A stretch of 64,000 nt of DNA from Nitrospirillum viridazoti CBAmc. Lineage in GTDB: Bacteria > Pseudomonadota > Alphaproteobacteria > Azospirillales > Azospirillaceae. The translations under genes were made by a program, and so were the position numbers. Each line of letters opens with the position of its first letter. The first letter of the stretch is position 1. Positions 53,895 to 62,132 of this stretch are shown piece by piece. Under the pieces are notes generated by a model. It ran no database searches, was not told the origin of the DNA, and was given only the letters and a program-made list of their open reading frames with translations. The stretch is taken from positions 761,363 through 825,362 of the forward strand of contig NZ_CP022113.1 of the NCBI RefSeq assembly GCF_000730165.1. The letters run 5' to 3'.

Positions 53895-54788
53895 ATGCGT
53901 ATCCGTTCTTATGCCGCCGCCCTGCTGATGGGCGCCTGCCTGGCCCTGCCCCTGGCGGCGCAGGCGGCCAACCCCGCCAGCCCAACCGTCGCCGTGGCGC
54001 CGCAGTACGACACCACCCACGTCTATGTGGCGGTGGAGGATGTCGACAAGTTCGTCGCCAGCTTCCTCGCCACCTTTGGCGGGCAGAGCACCAAGCAGGT
54101 GGTGGCCACCGTCACGCCGACGCCCAGCAGCACCACGTCGCAGCTGCTGCAGACGCCGGTGGGCACCGTCTCCCTGTTCGGCTTCAAGACCCCCATCCCC
54201 TACCCCTTCGGCGCGGAGCGCACGGGCTATCTGGTCACCGACATGGACGTGGCGACCAAGGCCGCCGTCGCCGCCGGCGCCGACGTGCTGGTGGAGCCCT
54301 TTCCCGACCCCATCGGCCGCGACACCGTCATCCAGTGGCCGGGTGGCGTGAACATGCAGCTGTACTGGCACACCACGACGCCCAACTACACCGCCTTCGA
54401 AACCGTGCCGGAGAACCGCGTCTACGTCTCCGCCCACAAGGTGACGGAGTTCGTGAAGGACTGGGTGGCCTTCAGCCATGGCAAGGTGGTGTCGGATGAC
54501 GCCAAGGCCCCGGGCGTGGAGATCGGCCGGCCCAATGACACCTATCGCCGCGTCCGTATCGAGAGCGCCTTCGGCAAGATGACCGTCCTGGTCACCGATG
54601 GCCACCTGCCCTGGCCCTATGGCCGGGAGATGACGGGCTATGAGGTCAAGAACCTGGATGAGACCCTGGCCAAGGCCAAGGCCGCCGGCGTGACCGTGGT
54701 AGTTGAGCCCTACACCGCCGACCACCGCAAGGCCGTGGTGGTGCAGTTCCCCGGCGGCTACGTCGCCGAAATCCACAGCGCGTCCTAA
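53895..54788 (+). CDS. Exported two-domain VOC (glyoxalase-like) protein
   Basis: 297 residues with a signal peptide (MRIRSYAAALLMGACLALPL, cleavage near AQAA). Two vicinal-oxygen-chelate domains follow, the first from THVYVAVEDVDKFVASFL to WPGGVNMQLYWH, the second from NRVYVSAHKVTEFVKDWVAF to FPGGYVAEIHSA. Both domains end in a Pro-Gly-Gly then a Glu/Gln strand, where VOC proteins hold their metal ligand. A secreted VOC protein is unusual. ATG 53895 with GGGAG upstream was chosen over the overlapping ATG 53880. A periplasmic lyase or binding role is possible. Confidence 0.83.
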   Translation: MRIRSYAAALLMGACLALPLAAQAANPASPTVAVAPQYDTTHVYVAVEDVDKFVASFLATFGGQSTKQVVATVTPTPSSTTSQLLQTPVGTVSLFGFKTPIPYPFGAERTGYLVTDMDVATKAAVAAGADVLVEPFPDPIGRDTVIQWPGGVNMQLYWHTTTPNYTAFETVPENRVYVSAHKVTEFVKDWVAFSHGKVVSDDAKAPGVEIGRPNDTYRRVRIESAFGKMTVLVTDGHLPWPYGREMTGYEVKNLDETLAKAKAAGVTVVVEPYTADHRKAVVVQFPGGYVAEIHSAS

Positions 54789-54796
54789 GACCCGTC

Positions 54797-56269
54797 ATGA
54801 TCCGCCGACGGCACCCGTCATCGCGCCCGTGCCGTCGGCACCTGATGGCATCCACACTCACCCTGGGTACCCTGGCCCTGGCCTGCGCGATCGCCGCCAG
54901 CGCCCGGGCACAGGAGGATGACACGATAGAAACGCCCGCGGCCCCGGCCGCGACCCGCCCGGCCATCAAGTCCAACCGGTGGCAGGAGGATTGGTCGGCC
55001 CTGGCCAACCCGGCGTTGCGCACCGAGCCGCTGGACGGGCTGAAGTACATCCCCCTGGACGCGACCAACGCCCAGACCTACCTGTCGCTGGGCCTGACCC
55101 TGCGCGAGCGGTTTGAGGATAACGAGGCGCCACTGTTCGGCATCGGCGGGCGCAAGGGCGACAGCTACGTCATTCAGCGCCTGCAGACCCATATGGACCT
55201 GCGCATCGATGGCCATTGGCAATTGTTCGGCCAGTTCGAGGATGCGCGCGCCTTCGACAAGACCACCCTGACGCCGGCCGACCAGAACCAGGCCGATCTG
55301 CGCCAGGCCTTCGTCGCCTACAGCGGCGACCTCACCGACGACATCACCCTGAAGGTGCGCGCCGGCCGACAGGAGATGGGCTTCGACCGCCAGCGCTTCG
55401 TCTCCACCCGCGACGGGCCCAATGTGCGCCAGGCTTTCGATGCCGTGTGGGTCAACGTCGAGACCGCCCCTTGGCGCATCATCAGTTTCTGGAGCCACCC
55501 GGTGCAGTACCGCACGGGGGAGCCGTTCGACGACTATTCCAACACCCACCTGCAATACGGCGGCATCCGCGTGGAGCATGCCGGTGTGGGCCCCGGGGAA
55601 TTGTCCGCCTACTATTCACGCTACCAGAACGACACCGCCAGATACCTGGACGCCAGCGGACTGGAGCGGCGCGACATCTTCGACCTGCGCTATGCCGGCG
55701 GGGCGGCCGGCTTCGACTGGGATGTGGAGGGCATGGCCCAGTGGGGGTCGGTGGGCCCCAAGGCGGTGGGGTCCTGGGCGGTTGGCGCCCTGACCGGCTA
55801 CACCTTGAACGACGTCGTCTGGACGCCGCGCCTGGGCCTGCAGGCGGACGCCGCCTCGGGCGACGACCGGGCCGGGGATGGGCGGCTGGGCACCTTCAAC
55901 CCGCTGTTCCCCAATGGCTATTATTTTGCGCTGGCGGGCTATACCGGCTATGCCAACCTGATCCACCTGAAGCCGTCGCTGACGGTGAAGCCGATGCCGA
56001 AGCTGAGCCTGATGACGGCGGCGGGCCTGTTGTGGCGGCAGACGACGGCGGATGCCGTCTATGTCCAGCCTAGCAACGCCGTGCCCGGCACCGCCGGCAA
56101 GGGCACCCCCTGGACCGGCGTTTACGGCCAGCTGCGCGCGGACTATGCCGTCACGGCCAACCTGACCACGGCGGTCGAGGCGGTGCACTACGCCATCGGC
56201 GACACCTTGCGCCGCGCCGGCGGGCATGACAGCGATTATCTGGGCATTGAAGTCAAACTGGGATGGTAA
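54797..56269 (+). CDS. Alginate-export-family outer-membrane porin
   Basis: 490 residues with an N-terminal signal region (MASTLTLGTLALACAIAASA, cleavage after ARA). The body is a beta-barrel with the AlgE-like family pattern: LGLTLRERFEDNEAPLFGIG, LQTHMDLRIDGHWQLFGQFE, RAGRQEMGFDRQRFVSTRDG, and a last strand YLGIEVKLGW. Members form anion-selective or substrate-specific pores, not only for alginate. It is the sixth gene of the amidohydrolase operon and probably brings the operon's substrate across the outer membrane. An internal ATG at 54845 could be the true start. Confidence 0.88.
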   Translation: MIRRRHPSSRPCRRHLMASTLTLGTLALACAIAASARAQEDDTIETPAAPAATRPAIKSNRWQEDWSALANPALRTEPLDGLKYIPLDATNAQTYLSLGLTLRERFEDNEAPLFGIGGRKGDSYVIQRLQTHMDLRIDGHWQLFGQFEDARAFDKTTLTPADQNQADLRQAFVAYSGDLTDDITLKVRAGRQEMGFDRQRFVSTRDGPNVRQAFDAVWVNVETAPWRIISFWSHPVQYRTGEPFDDYSNTHLQYGGIRVEHAGVGPGELSAYYSRYQNDTARYLDASGLERRDIFDLRYAGGAAGFDWDVEGMAQWGSVGPKAVGSWAVGALTGYTLNDVVWTPRLGLQADAASGDDRAGDGRLGTFNPLFPNGYYFALAGYTGYANLIHLKPSLTVKPMPKLSLMTAAGLLWRQTTADAVYVQPSNAVPGTAGKGTPWTGVYGQLRADYAVTANLTTAVEAVHYAIGDTLRRAGGHDSDYLGIEVKLGW

Positions 56270-56273
56270 GGCC

Positions 56274-56969
56274 ATGAAACAGGGTTTGCCCGTGTTGTTG
56301 AGCGTCAACGGCGGCTATGTCGACACCGCCGGTTTCCTGGCCTTGCAGGGGCTGTTCACCGCCCATGTCACCGGCAACTTCGTCACCTTCGGCGCCTCGC
56401 TGGTGCTGGGCACGTCGGGCGCCGGGGCCAAGCTGCTGGCCCTGCCAGTGTTCTGCGTGGTGGTGATCCTGTCGCGCTTCCTCTGCGCGGGGCTGGAACG
56501 GCGGCAGATCCCCATCCTGCGCACCCTGCTGGTGCTGAAGATGCTGCTGCTGGCCGCCGGCGCCGCCCTGGCCATCCACTTCGGCCCCTTCCACAACGGT
56601 GACGCCCTGCCCGCCATCGTCACGGGCATGGTGCTGGTCACCGCCATGGCCCTGCAGAACGGCATGCACCGCGCCCATATGAGCACCACGCCGCCCACCA
56701 CCCTGATGACGGGCACCACCACCCAGATCATGATCGATCTGGCTGACCTGATGCGCGGCGTGACGGGGGAGGCGCGGACCGCCGCCAAGGGGCGCCTGGG
56801 CAAGATGTCGGCCAGCGTCATCGGCTTCGCATTCGGTTGCGCCGCCGCCGCCGGCCTGTTCCTGGTGGTGCGCGAATGGGCCTTCGTCGTGCCGCCGGTC
56901 ATCGCCTTCATCGGCGTCCTAGTGACGGGCGACGTCCAGGCTAGCCCTGTGGCGCCAGCAGGACGGTGA
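56274..56969 (+). CDS. DUF1275/YoaK-family membrane protein
   Basis: 231 residues with six hydrophobic helices and the family signature VNGGYVDTAGFLALQGLFTA followed by HVTGNFVTFGASL; HRAHMSTTPPTTLMTGTTTQ is the second conserved block. The family is predicted to be a small-molecule transporter or permease of unknown substrate. ATG 56274 is four bases after the porin stop. It is the last gene of the seven-gene operon and may serve as the inner-membrane step for the compound entering through the porin. Confidence 0.9.
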   Translation: MKQGLPVLLSVNGGYVDTAGFLALQGLFTAHVTGNFVTFGASLVLGTSGAGAKLLALPVFCVVVILSRFLCAGLERRQIPILRTLLVLKMLLLAAGAALAIHFGPFHNGDALPAIVTGMVLVTAMALQNGMHRAHMSTTPPTTLMTGTTTQIMIDLADLMRGVTGEARTAAKGRLGKMSASVIGFAFGCAAAAGLFLVVREWAFVVPPVIAFIGVLVTGDVQASPVAPAGR

Positions 56970-57026
56970 GCGGGAGATCCAAACCGCCGTGTCAGGGCCT
57001 CGCGCTTCCTTCCGACCGCCGCTATA

Positions 57027-57038
57027 GTTACCGGTAAC
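57027..57038. promoter_or_regulatory. LacI-type operator palindrome upstream of aldose epimerase
   Basis: GTTACCGGTAAC is a perfect 12-base palindrome with a central CpG, flanked by A on both sides, ending 31 bases before the epimerase start. This is the form of operators bound by LacI/GalR-type sugar repressors. No such regulator gene lies in the window. Confidence 0.7.
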
Positions 57039-57068
57039 ATGGCCGAGCGGCGATAAAGGGGAGGAAAT

Positions 57069-58172
57069 ATGAACGGGACCAAGCGGGCGTTCGCCCGGTG
57101 CGTGATGACGACTATCTACCTGGCGGCGCTGGCGGGAAACCCTGCCCTGGCCGCCCCCGTCGAACACGCCACCGTGGAGCGTGCGCCCTGGGGCACCGGC
57201 CCGGGCGGGGAGAAGACGGAGACGCTGACCGTCGCCAACGATATCGCCCACCTGACGCTGTCCACCTATGGCGCGCGCATGGTGTCGCTGCAACTGCCCG
57301 ACCGCGACGGCCACTGGTCGGACGTGCTGATCCTGCCTGACACGCCGGCCAAACTGACGGATTTCTGGGTGATGGCCGGCGCCTCCATCGGCCGGTTCGC
57401 CAACCGCATCGCCAACGGCGCCTTCACCCTGGACGGCAAGACCTATCAGGTGGACCGCAACCTGGGGCCGCATACCCTGCACGGCGGGTCCAACGGCTTC
57501 GACAGCCGGGTGTGGGAGGCCAAGGCCGTGCGCGACGGCGTGGAATTCCACTATGTCTCCGCGGGTGGGGAAATGGGCTTCCCCGGCACCCTGGACGTGA
57601 GCGTGACCTATCATCTGGTCCGGCACGGCCACCAGGCCATCGTCACCATCGATTATGCCGCCAAGACCGACAAGCCGACAGTGGTCAACCTCACCAACCA
57701 TTCCTTCTTCAACCTGGCGGGGGCCGGCCAGCCCATGACCGGCCAGGCCCTCACCATCGCCGCCGACCGCTATACCCCCACCAGCCCCGACGCCATTCCC
57801 GACGGCAGCGTCAAGCCGGTGGACGGCACCCGCTTCGACCTGCGCCACTCCACCGCGTTCAGCGCCATCCTGGGCAGCGGCGGCATGGATCAGAACTTCG
57901 TCCTGTCCGCCCCCAGCCTGAAGACCCCCGTGGCCACGGTGACCGACACGGCCTCCGGCCGCATGATGGAGGTCTACACCACCGAGCCCGGCCTGCAATT
58001 CTACCTGCCGGCCAAGCCGCCCGCCCTGAACGGCGTGCCCACTCACGGCTTTTCCCTGGAATCCCAGCACTTCCCGGATAGCCCCAACCACCCGTCCTTC
58101 CCGTCCACCACCCTTCGACCGGGCCAAACCTTCCACTCCACCACCCGTTATGTATTTACGGTGGGGCAGTAA
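57069..58172 (+). CDS. Exported aldose 1-epimerase (mutarotase)
   Basis: 367 residues with a signal peptide (MTTIYLAALAGNPALAAP). Mutarotase signatures: GASIGRFANRIANGAF, GPHTLHGGSNGFDSRVWEA, VNLTNHSFFNLAGAG with the catalytic His, DQNFVLS, and LESQHFPDSPNHPSFP with the Glu-Ser-Gln-His-Phe block. The enzyme interconverts alpha and beta sugar anomers such as galactose. GGGAGGAAAT precedes the ATG. The signal peptide puts it in the periplasm, as in some other Gram-negatives. The palindrome 31 bases upstream suggests sugar-responsive repression. Confidence 0.93.
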   Translation: MNGTKRAFARCVMTTIYLAALAGNPALAAPVEHATVERAPWGTGPGGEKTETLTVANDIAHLTLSTYGARMVSLQLPDRDGHWSDVLILPDTPAKLTDFWVMAGASIGRFANRIANGAFTLDGKTYQVDRNLGPHTLHGGSNGFDSRVWEAKAVRDGVEFHYVSAGGEMGFPGTLDVSVTYHLVRHGHQAIVTIDYAAKTDKPTVVNLTNHSFFNLAGAGQPMTGQALTIAADRYTPTSPDAIPDGSVKPVDGTRFDLRHSTAFSAILGSGGMDQNFVLSAPSLKTPVATVTDTASGRMMEVYTTEPGLQFYLPAKPPALNGVPTHGFSLESQHFPDSPNHPSFPSTTLRPGQTFHSTTRYVFTVGQ

Positions 58173-58367
58173 GGGCACGCTCACGATCCGGAGCCATCAA
58201 TCACGAGAACCGATGCGGCAGCGTCTGAAGAAGATCAGGCGGCCAGGCTGCAAACGCTGCGCGCTTTGCTGAACGCGTCCATCACTGCGGGCGGTCACAA
58301 CAGCGACGACGACTTGGCCCGGATGTTGAACGCGAAGGCGGCGGAACTGGCCAAGGCTGGCTATTGA
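58173..58367 (+). pseudogene. Open reading stretch without a normal start, after the epimerase
   Basis: Directly after the epimerase stop and in the same frame, 64 sense codons run to TGA at 58365. The C-terminal part looks like protein: SEEDQAARLQTLRALLNASI, then GGHNSDDDLARMLNAKAAEL. It has no ATG, GTG or TTG before that helical part. A GGAG six bases before ATC (58200) is the only start-like signal. It could be a decayed small gene, a frame using a rare start, or a readthrough extension. Not annotated with confidence. Confidence 0.35.
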
Positions 58368-58382
58368 AATCAAGTGAGTCAG

Positions 58383-59264
58383 CTACCCCTGCCGCCGCCG
58401 CCAAGCCGCCGGGAGCATGCCTGTGGCGGCGGCGAAGACGCGGGTCAGGTGGCTTTGGTCGGCGAAGCCGCAGGCCAGCGCGATATCGGCGATGGGCTGG
58501 GGGCCGCGCAGCAGCTCGCGCGCGCGGGCCACACGATGGTCCAGCAGCCAGCGGTAGGGCGTCTGCCCCGTGGTTTCGCGGAAGGCCTTGATGAAGTGGC
58601 TGCGCGACAGGCCGCATTCGGCTGCCACCTCGGCGATGGCGACGTCGCCACCCAGATTGGCGGTCAGGAACTCTTTGGCCCGCGCCTCCTGCCATTGTGA
58701 AAGGCCGCCCGTGCGCCGCCCGCCCGGCGGCGCCAGCGGGGCCATGCCGCCATAGGTCTGGGCCACGTGGATGGTCAGCGCCAGGGTCACCTGGTCCACG
58801 AACAGGCGGTTGCCCCGGTCCGGCATGTCCAGCGCGGGCAGCAGGGCGGACACCAGGCCATAGGCCACGGGGTCCACCGTGCCCTGCGCGCGGGCGAAGC
58901 CGCTGACGGCCGGGCGCTCCAGTTCTTCGGACAGGGCGTCCAGGCTGGCGCGCGGAATCTGGACGCGGACATTGTCGAAGGATGAGAGGTGACGGCAGGC
59001 CCAGCCCTCCCCCAGGTGGGTGACGGACAAGGCCATGCGGGCGTGCCCGCCGGCAAAGACCAGGCGGCCGCCGCACCACAGCTCATGCCGGGCAAAATCG
59101 CGCAGCTGGACGATGACGGAGAACATATCCAGGCACGGGATGTCCTGCCGGTCGCGGTTGACGGGATGCTCCTGGCGCAGGCGCAGGACCTGCGTGTCGC
59201 CCGCCCGCAGGCCGGTGGCGCGCGGTTCATCCGCGTGGGCACTGGCCAACTGTGTGTCCGGCAT
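58383..59264 (-). CDS. AraC-family transcriptional regulator
   Basis: About 293 residues. The C-terminal AraC double helix-turn-helix is clear: FLTANLGGDVAIAEVAAECG then LSRSHFIKAFRETTGQTPYR, and LLRGPQPIADIALACGFADQ then SHLTRVFAAATGMLPAAWRR. The N-terminal 180 residues hold a poorly conserved effector domain (DMFSVIVQLRDFARHELWCG). The start is ATG 59264 or 59276. It is divergent from the antiporter gene across about 260 bases. Target genes are unknown; the divergent antiporter is a candidate. Confidence 0.9.
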   Translation of the reverse strand: MPDTQLASAHADEPRATGLRAGDTQVLRLRQEHPVNRDRQDIPCLDMFSVIVQLRDFARHELWCGGRLVFAGGHARMALSVTHLGEGWACRHLSSFDNVRVQIPRASLDALSEELERPAVSGFARAQGTVDPVAYGLVSALLPALDMPDRGNRLFVDQVTLALTIHVAQTYGGMAPLAPPGGRRTGGLSQWQEARAKEFLTANLGGDVAIAEVAAECGLSRSHFIKAFRETTGQTPYRWLLDHRVARARELLRGPQPIADIALACGFADQSHLTRVFAAATGMLPAAWRRRQG

Positions 59265-59304
59265 GATCTCCCCCATCTGGCTGGCGCGATCCCGCTTCCC
59301 CCTG

Positions 59305-59318
59305 GTGGGGTGCCCCAC
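59305..59318. promoter_or_regulatory. GTGGGG-TG-CCCCAC inverted repeat in the araC-antiporter spacer
   Basis: Perfect 6-base arms around TG, about 40 bases upstream of the AraC regulator start and 204 bases upstream of the antiporter start. It could be an operator. There is no T-tract, so a terminator is unlikely. The rest of the 59265-59521 spacer shows no other clear element. Confidence 0.4.
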
Positions 59319-59521
59319 TAGACTACAGCCGCCGGGGACGGGTTGTCGAAAGACAAGGGCGGGGGCCGAACCGTCGCCGGCACCCCCTCCACCGTCCCGC
59401 CGTTTTGGCGGGATTATCGTTCAAATCCACGCGCATCCGACAAGAACGGCCGGCCGCCACCCCCTACCGTGGCCCGTCGTTCGCGCGGATAAATGTTTTG
59501 CTGGAAAACCGTTGGGGAATC

Positions 59522-61114
59522 ATGAGCAGCGTCGGGCAGTTCGAATTCATCCTGCTGCTGCTGGTGGCTATCCTGGGCCTGAGGCTACTGGCTGGCCGCC
59601 TGGGTCTGCCACCGGCGGCGGCCCTGATCATCGGTGGTATGGGCCTGGCCTTCGTGCCCGGCGTGCCGGCCTTCGACCTGGATCCCGATCTGGTGCTGGT
59701 ACTGTTCCTGCCGCCGCTGCTGATGGACGGGGCTTATTACACCGTCTGGCGGGAGTTCCGGCGCAACCTGGCCGCCATCCTGCAACTGGCCATCGGCGCC
59801 GTGCTGTTCACCACCCTGGCCGTGGGCATCGTCACCCATCTGCTGGTGCCGGACCTGCCCTGGGCGGTGTGCTTCGCGCTCGGCGCCGTGGTCTCACCTC
59901 CCGACGCGGTAGCGGCCAAGGCGGTGCTGGAGCATGTGACCCTGCCCCGCCGCCTGGTCGTGCTGCTGGAGGGGGAAAGCCTGCTGAACGACGCGGCCGG
60001 CCTGGTGCTGTTCCGCTTCGCCATCGCTGCGGCGCTGACCGGCGCCTTCAGCCTGGGCCAGGCCACCCTGGCCTTCACCGGCCTGGCGGTGGGTGGCGTC
60101 ATCGTCGGCGGCGCGCTGGGCTATCTCTGGATCCGGGGTCTGCGCCTGCTGAAACATGAGCACCTGACCATCACCGCCATCTTCATGCTGCCGTGGGCCG
60201 CCTATATCCTCGGGGAAGCGGCCGGCGTTTCCGGCGTCATCGCCACGGTGGCCGCCGGCCTGGTGCTGGGCTGGCATCAGCATGAGGTGTTCACCGCCAG
60301 CGTGCGCCTGATGGGCACCGCCGCCTGGCAGGTCATGGTCTTCGTGCTGGAGGCCCTGGTCTTCATCCTGATCGGCCTGTCGCTGCGCGGCGTGATGAGC
60401 CGCCTGGGCGGTGTGGAGCATGCGCTGGGTACCCTGGCCGTGCCGGTTTTGGCCGTGCTGGGCACCGTCGTGGTCGCCCGCTTCCTCTGGGTGTTCGCGG
60501 CGGAAGGTGTTGGGCAGATCCTGGGCCTGATGGTGAAGCGCCGGCCGTTATGGTCCCCCGCCAGCGCCCTGTTGCTGAGCTGGGCCGGCATGCGCGGCGT
60601 GGTCACCCTGGCCGTGGCCCTGTCCATTCCCACCGAGGTGCCGGGGCGCGACCTGATCCTGGCCGCCGCCTTCGCCGTCATCCTGGGCACCGTGCTGATC
60701 CAGGGCAGCAGCCTGGGCCCCCTGATCCGCTGGCTGGGCCTGGACAAAACCGCCGGGCACCAGGGTGCGGTGCTGACGGCACCCCAAGCCATGGCCGCCG
60801 TCGCCGCCGCCCAGCTGGAAGCGGTGCGCGCCCGCGCCCACAATGCCGACGGCAGCGTGCGCCACCCCCGCTTGCTGGAGCAGTACACCCACCGCGCCCG
60901 GGTGGCTGAGCGCTATTCCAAGGAGCGGGACGTGCTGAGCGCCGACCGCAGCGAGCACTATGACGTGATCCTGGCCACCATCGCCGCCGGACGGACGGAG
61001 GTGCTGCGCCTGCACCGGACCGGCCGCATCCATGACGACGTGCTGCACGTCCTGGAATATGAGCTGGACTTGCAGGAGATGGCGGCCAGCACGTCGCGAA
61101 TGAGGTTGGGGTAA
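59522..61114 (+). CDS. CPA1-family Na+/H+ antiporter
   Basis: 530 residues with about 12 hydrophobic helices and a C-terminal hydrophilic domain. CPA1 motifs: FLPPLLMDGAYYTVWREFRR, ALGAVVSPPDAVAAKAVLEH (ion-binding helix), LLEGESLLNDAAGLVLFRFA, and WAGMRGVVTLAVALSIP. It exchanges cytoplasmic Na+ (or K+) for protons across the inner membrane. ATG 59522 follows TTGGGGAAT; an in-frame upstream extension to 59405 lacks coding character. The C-terminal 100 residues (HNADGSVRHPRLLEQYTHRA) likely regulate activity. Confidence 0.92.
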   Translation: MSSVGQFEFILLLLVAILGLRLLAGRLGLPPAAALIIGGMGLAFVPGVPAFDLDPDLVLVLFLPPLLMDGAYYTVWREFRRNLAAILQLAIGAVLFTTLAVGIVTHLLVPDLPWAVCFALGAVVSPPDAVAAKAVLEHVTLPRRLVVLLEGESLLNDAAGLVLFRFAIAAALTGAFSLGQATLAFTGLAVGGVIVGGALGYLWIRGLRLLKHEHLTITAIFMLPWAAYILGEAAGVSGVIATVAAGLVLGWHQHEVFTASVRLMGTAAWQVMVFVLEALVFILIGLSLRGVMSRLGGVEHALGTLAVPVLAVLGTVVVARFLWVFAAEGVGQILGLMVKRRPLWSPASALLLSWAGMRGVVTLAVALSIPTEVPGRDLILAAAFAVILGTVLIQGSSLGPLIRWLGLDKTAGHQGAVLTAPQAMAAVAAAQLEAVRARAHNADGSVRHPRLLEQYTHRARVAERYSKERDVLSADRSEHYDVILATIAAGRTEVLRLHRTGRIHDDVLHVLEYELDLQEMAASTSRMRLG

Positions 61115-61140
61115 GCTCCTCGGCGTTATGGCTATTTCCG

Positions 61141-61563
61141 CTAATGCCTCGTCTGGTCTGGCCGCTCAGCGATAATCCGGTCGACGGCACTGTCAAGAAT
61201 GGCCTCGAATTCAGCGATCTGCTCGGGCGATGCGCCAAGTTCGGCTAGGCGGGGAGCCGATTCCGCAATTCCTCGAAGATATTCCCGGAGTTGATCTTCA
61301 AAGTTTCCAGTGACGAAAACCTCGTAGTTAAGCTGTGGCGCGCAGTCGTATAGCCGTTCTTTCTTTTTCAGTTTTGAACGAGCCGGATATCGCAGTCTCA
61401 TAACTTCCGGCATGACGATTGGAACATATCGTATCTTCGCGTCAACACTCGCAAGGCTAGACGTGGCAAATGCCGCGCTGAGAAATGGATCGACGCAGCG
61501 ACGCGCCATATCCAGAGCCGCATATGCAGGCTGGAAAACTTCAGCTGAGGCCCAGAATTTCAC
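61141..61563 (-). CDS. Small hypothetical, possible Imm44-like immunity protein
   Basis: 140 residues, visibly lower in GC than its neighbours. It begins MKFWASAEVFQPAYAALDMA and has a central IVMPEVMRLRYPARSKLKKK then ERLYDCAPQLNYEVF, a pattern I recall from Imm44-type immunity proteins; this match is from memory and weak. No signal peptide or membrane helix. No toxin gene lies next to it. It converges on the antiporter gene with a 26-base gap and lies 21 bases after padR on the same strand. Confidence 0.6.
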   Translation of the reverse strand: MKFWASAEVFQPAYAALDMARRCVDPFLSAAFATSSLASVDAKIRYVPIVMPEVMRLRYPARSKLKKKERLYDCAPQLNYEVFVTGNFEDQLREYLRGIAESAPRLAELGASPEQIAEFEAILDSAVDRIIAERPDQTRH

Positions 61564-61584
61564 GTGCCCTCCGATATTAAAGCG

Positions 61585-62130
61585 TTAATGGGTTGCTACA
61601 TCCGCTTCCGACAGCACGGCGATGGCCTTGCGGCAGAAGTCCACCCATAGCGTTTCCGCCATCACGCCGGCCTGCAGCACCAGATGCTGCAGCTCCCGCT
61701 GGCGGGTGACACCGCCATCGGGGAAGTCGCGCCGTTCGATCTCCTGGTACAGCGCCAGCTTTTCCAGGTGCTGGGCCAAGCGGCTTTCGATGTCGCGCAC
61801 CAGGTCGGTGGGGCCGATCACCGCCTCGGCCCGCAGGCGTACCATCAGCTCATCGCGCAGGGGTTTGGGCTCCTGTGCCTCCCCCGTCCAGCGGCGTAGT
61901 TCCTCCCGCCCCGCCGGCAGCACCTGATAGGCGCGTTTGCGGCCCCGGCCGGCCTCCGGCTCCAGGGCGGTGATCCAACCCAGTTCCTCCAGCCGTTTCA
62001 GCTCACGGTAAATCTGCTGGTGTGTCGCCTGCCAGAAAAAGCCGATGGAGCGGTCGAAGCGGCCGGCCAGTTCGGAGCCGGAGCAGGGGCGCTCCAACAG
62101 GGCGGTCAGCAGGGCATGGGGCAGGGACAT
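61585..62130 (-). CDS. PadR-family transcriptional regulator
   Basis: 181 residues. The N-terminal PadR winged helix is clear (LPHALLTALLERPCSGSELA, then FFWQATHQQIYRELKRLEEL and GRGRKRAYQVLPAGREEL). The C-terminal half is the helical dimerisation domain (LRAEAVIGPTDLVRDIESRL, YQEIERRDFPDGGVTRQREL). ATG 62130 was chosen; an in-frame ATG lies at 62145. It is divergent from the FadH-like gene, and two PadR-type inverted repeats lie between them, so it probably represses both. Confidence 0.92.
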   Translation of the reverse strand: MSLPHALLTALLERPCSGSELAGRFDRSIGFFWQATHQQIYRELKRLEELGWITALEPEAGRGRKRAYQVLPAGREELRRWTGEAQEPKPLRDELMVRLRAEAVIGPTDLVRDIESRLAQHLEKLALYQEIERRDFPDGGVTRQRELQHLVLQAGVMAETLWVDFCRKAIAVLSEADVATH

Positions 62131-62132
62131 GA

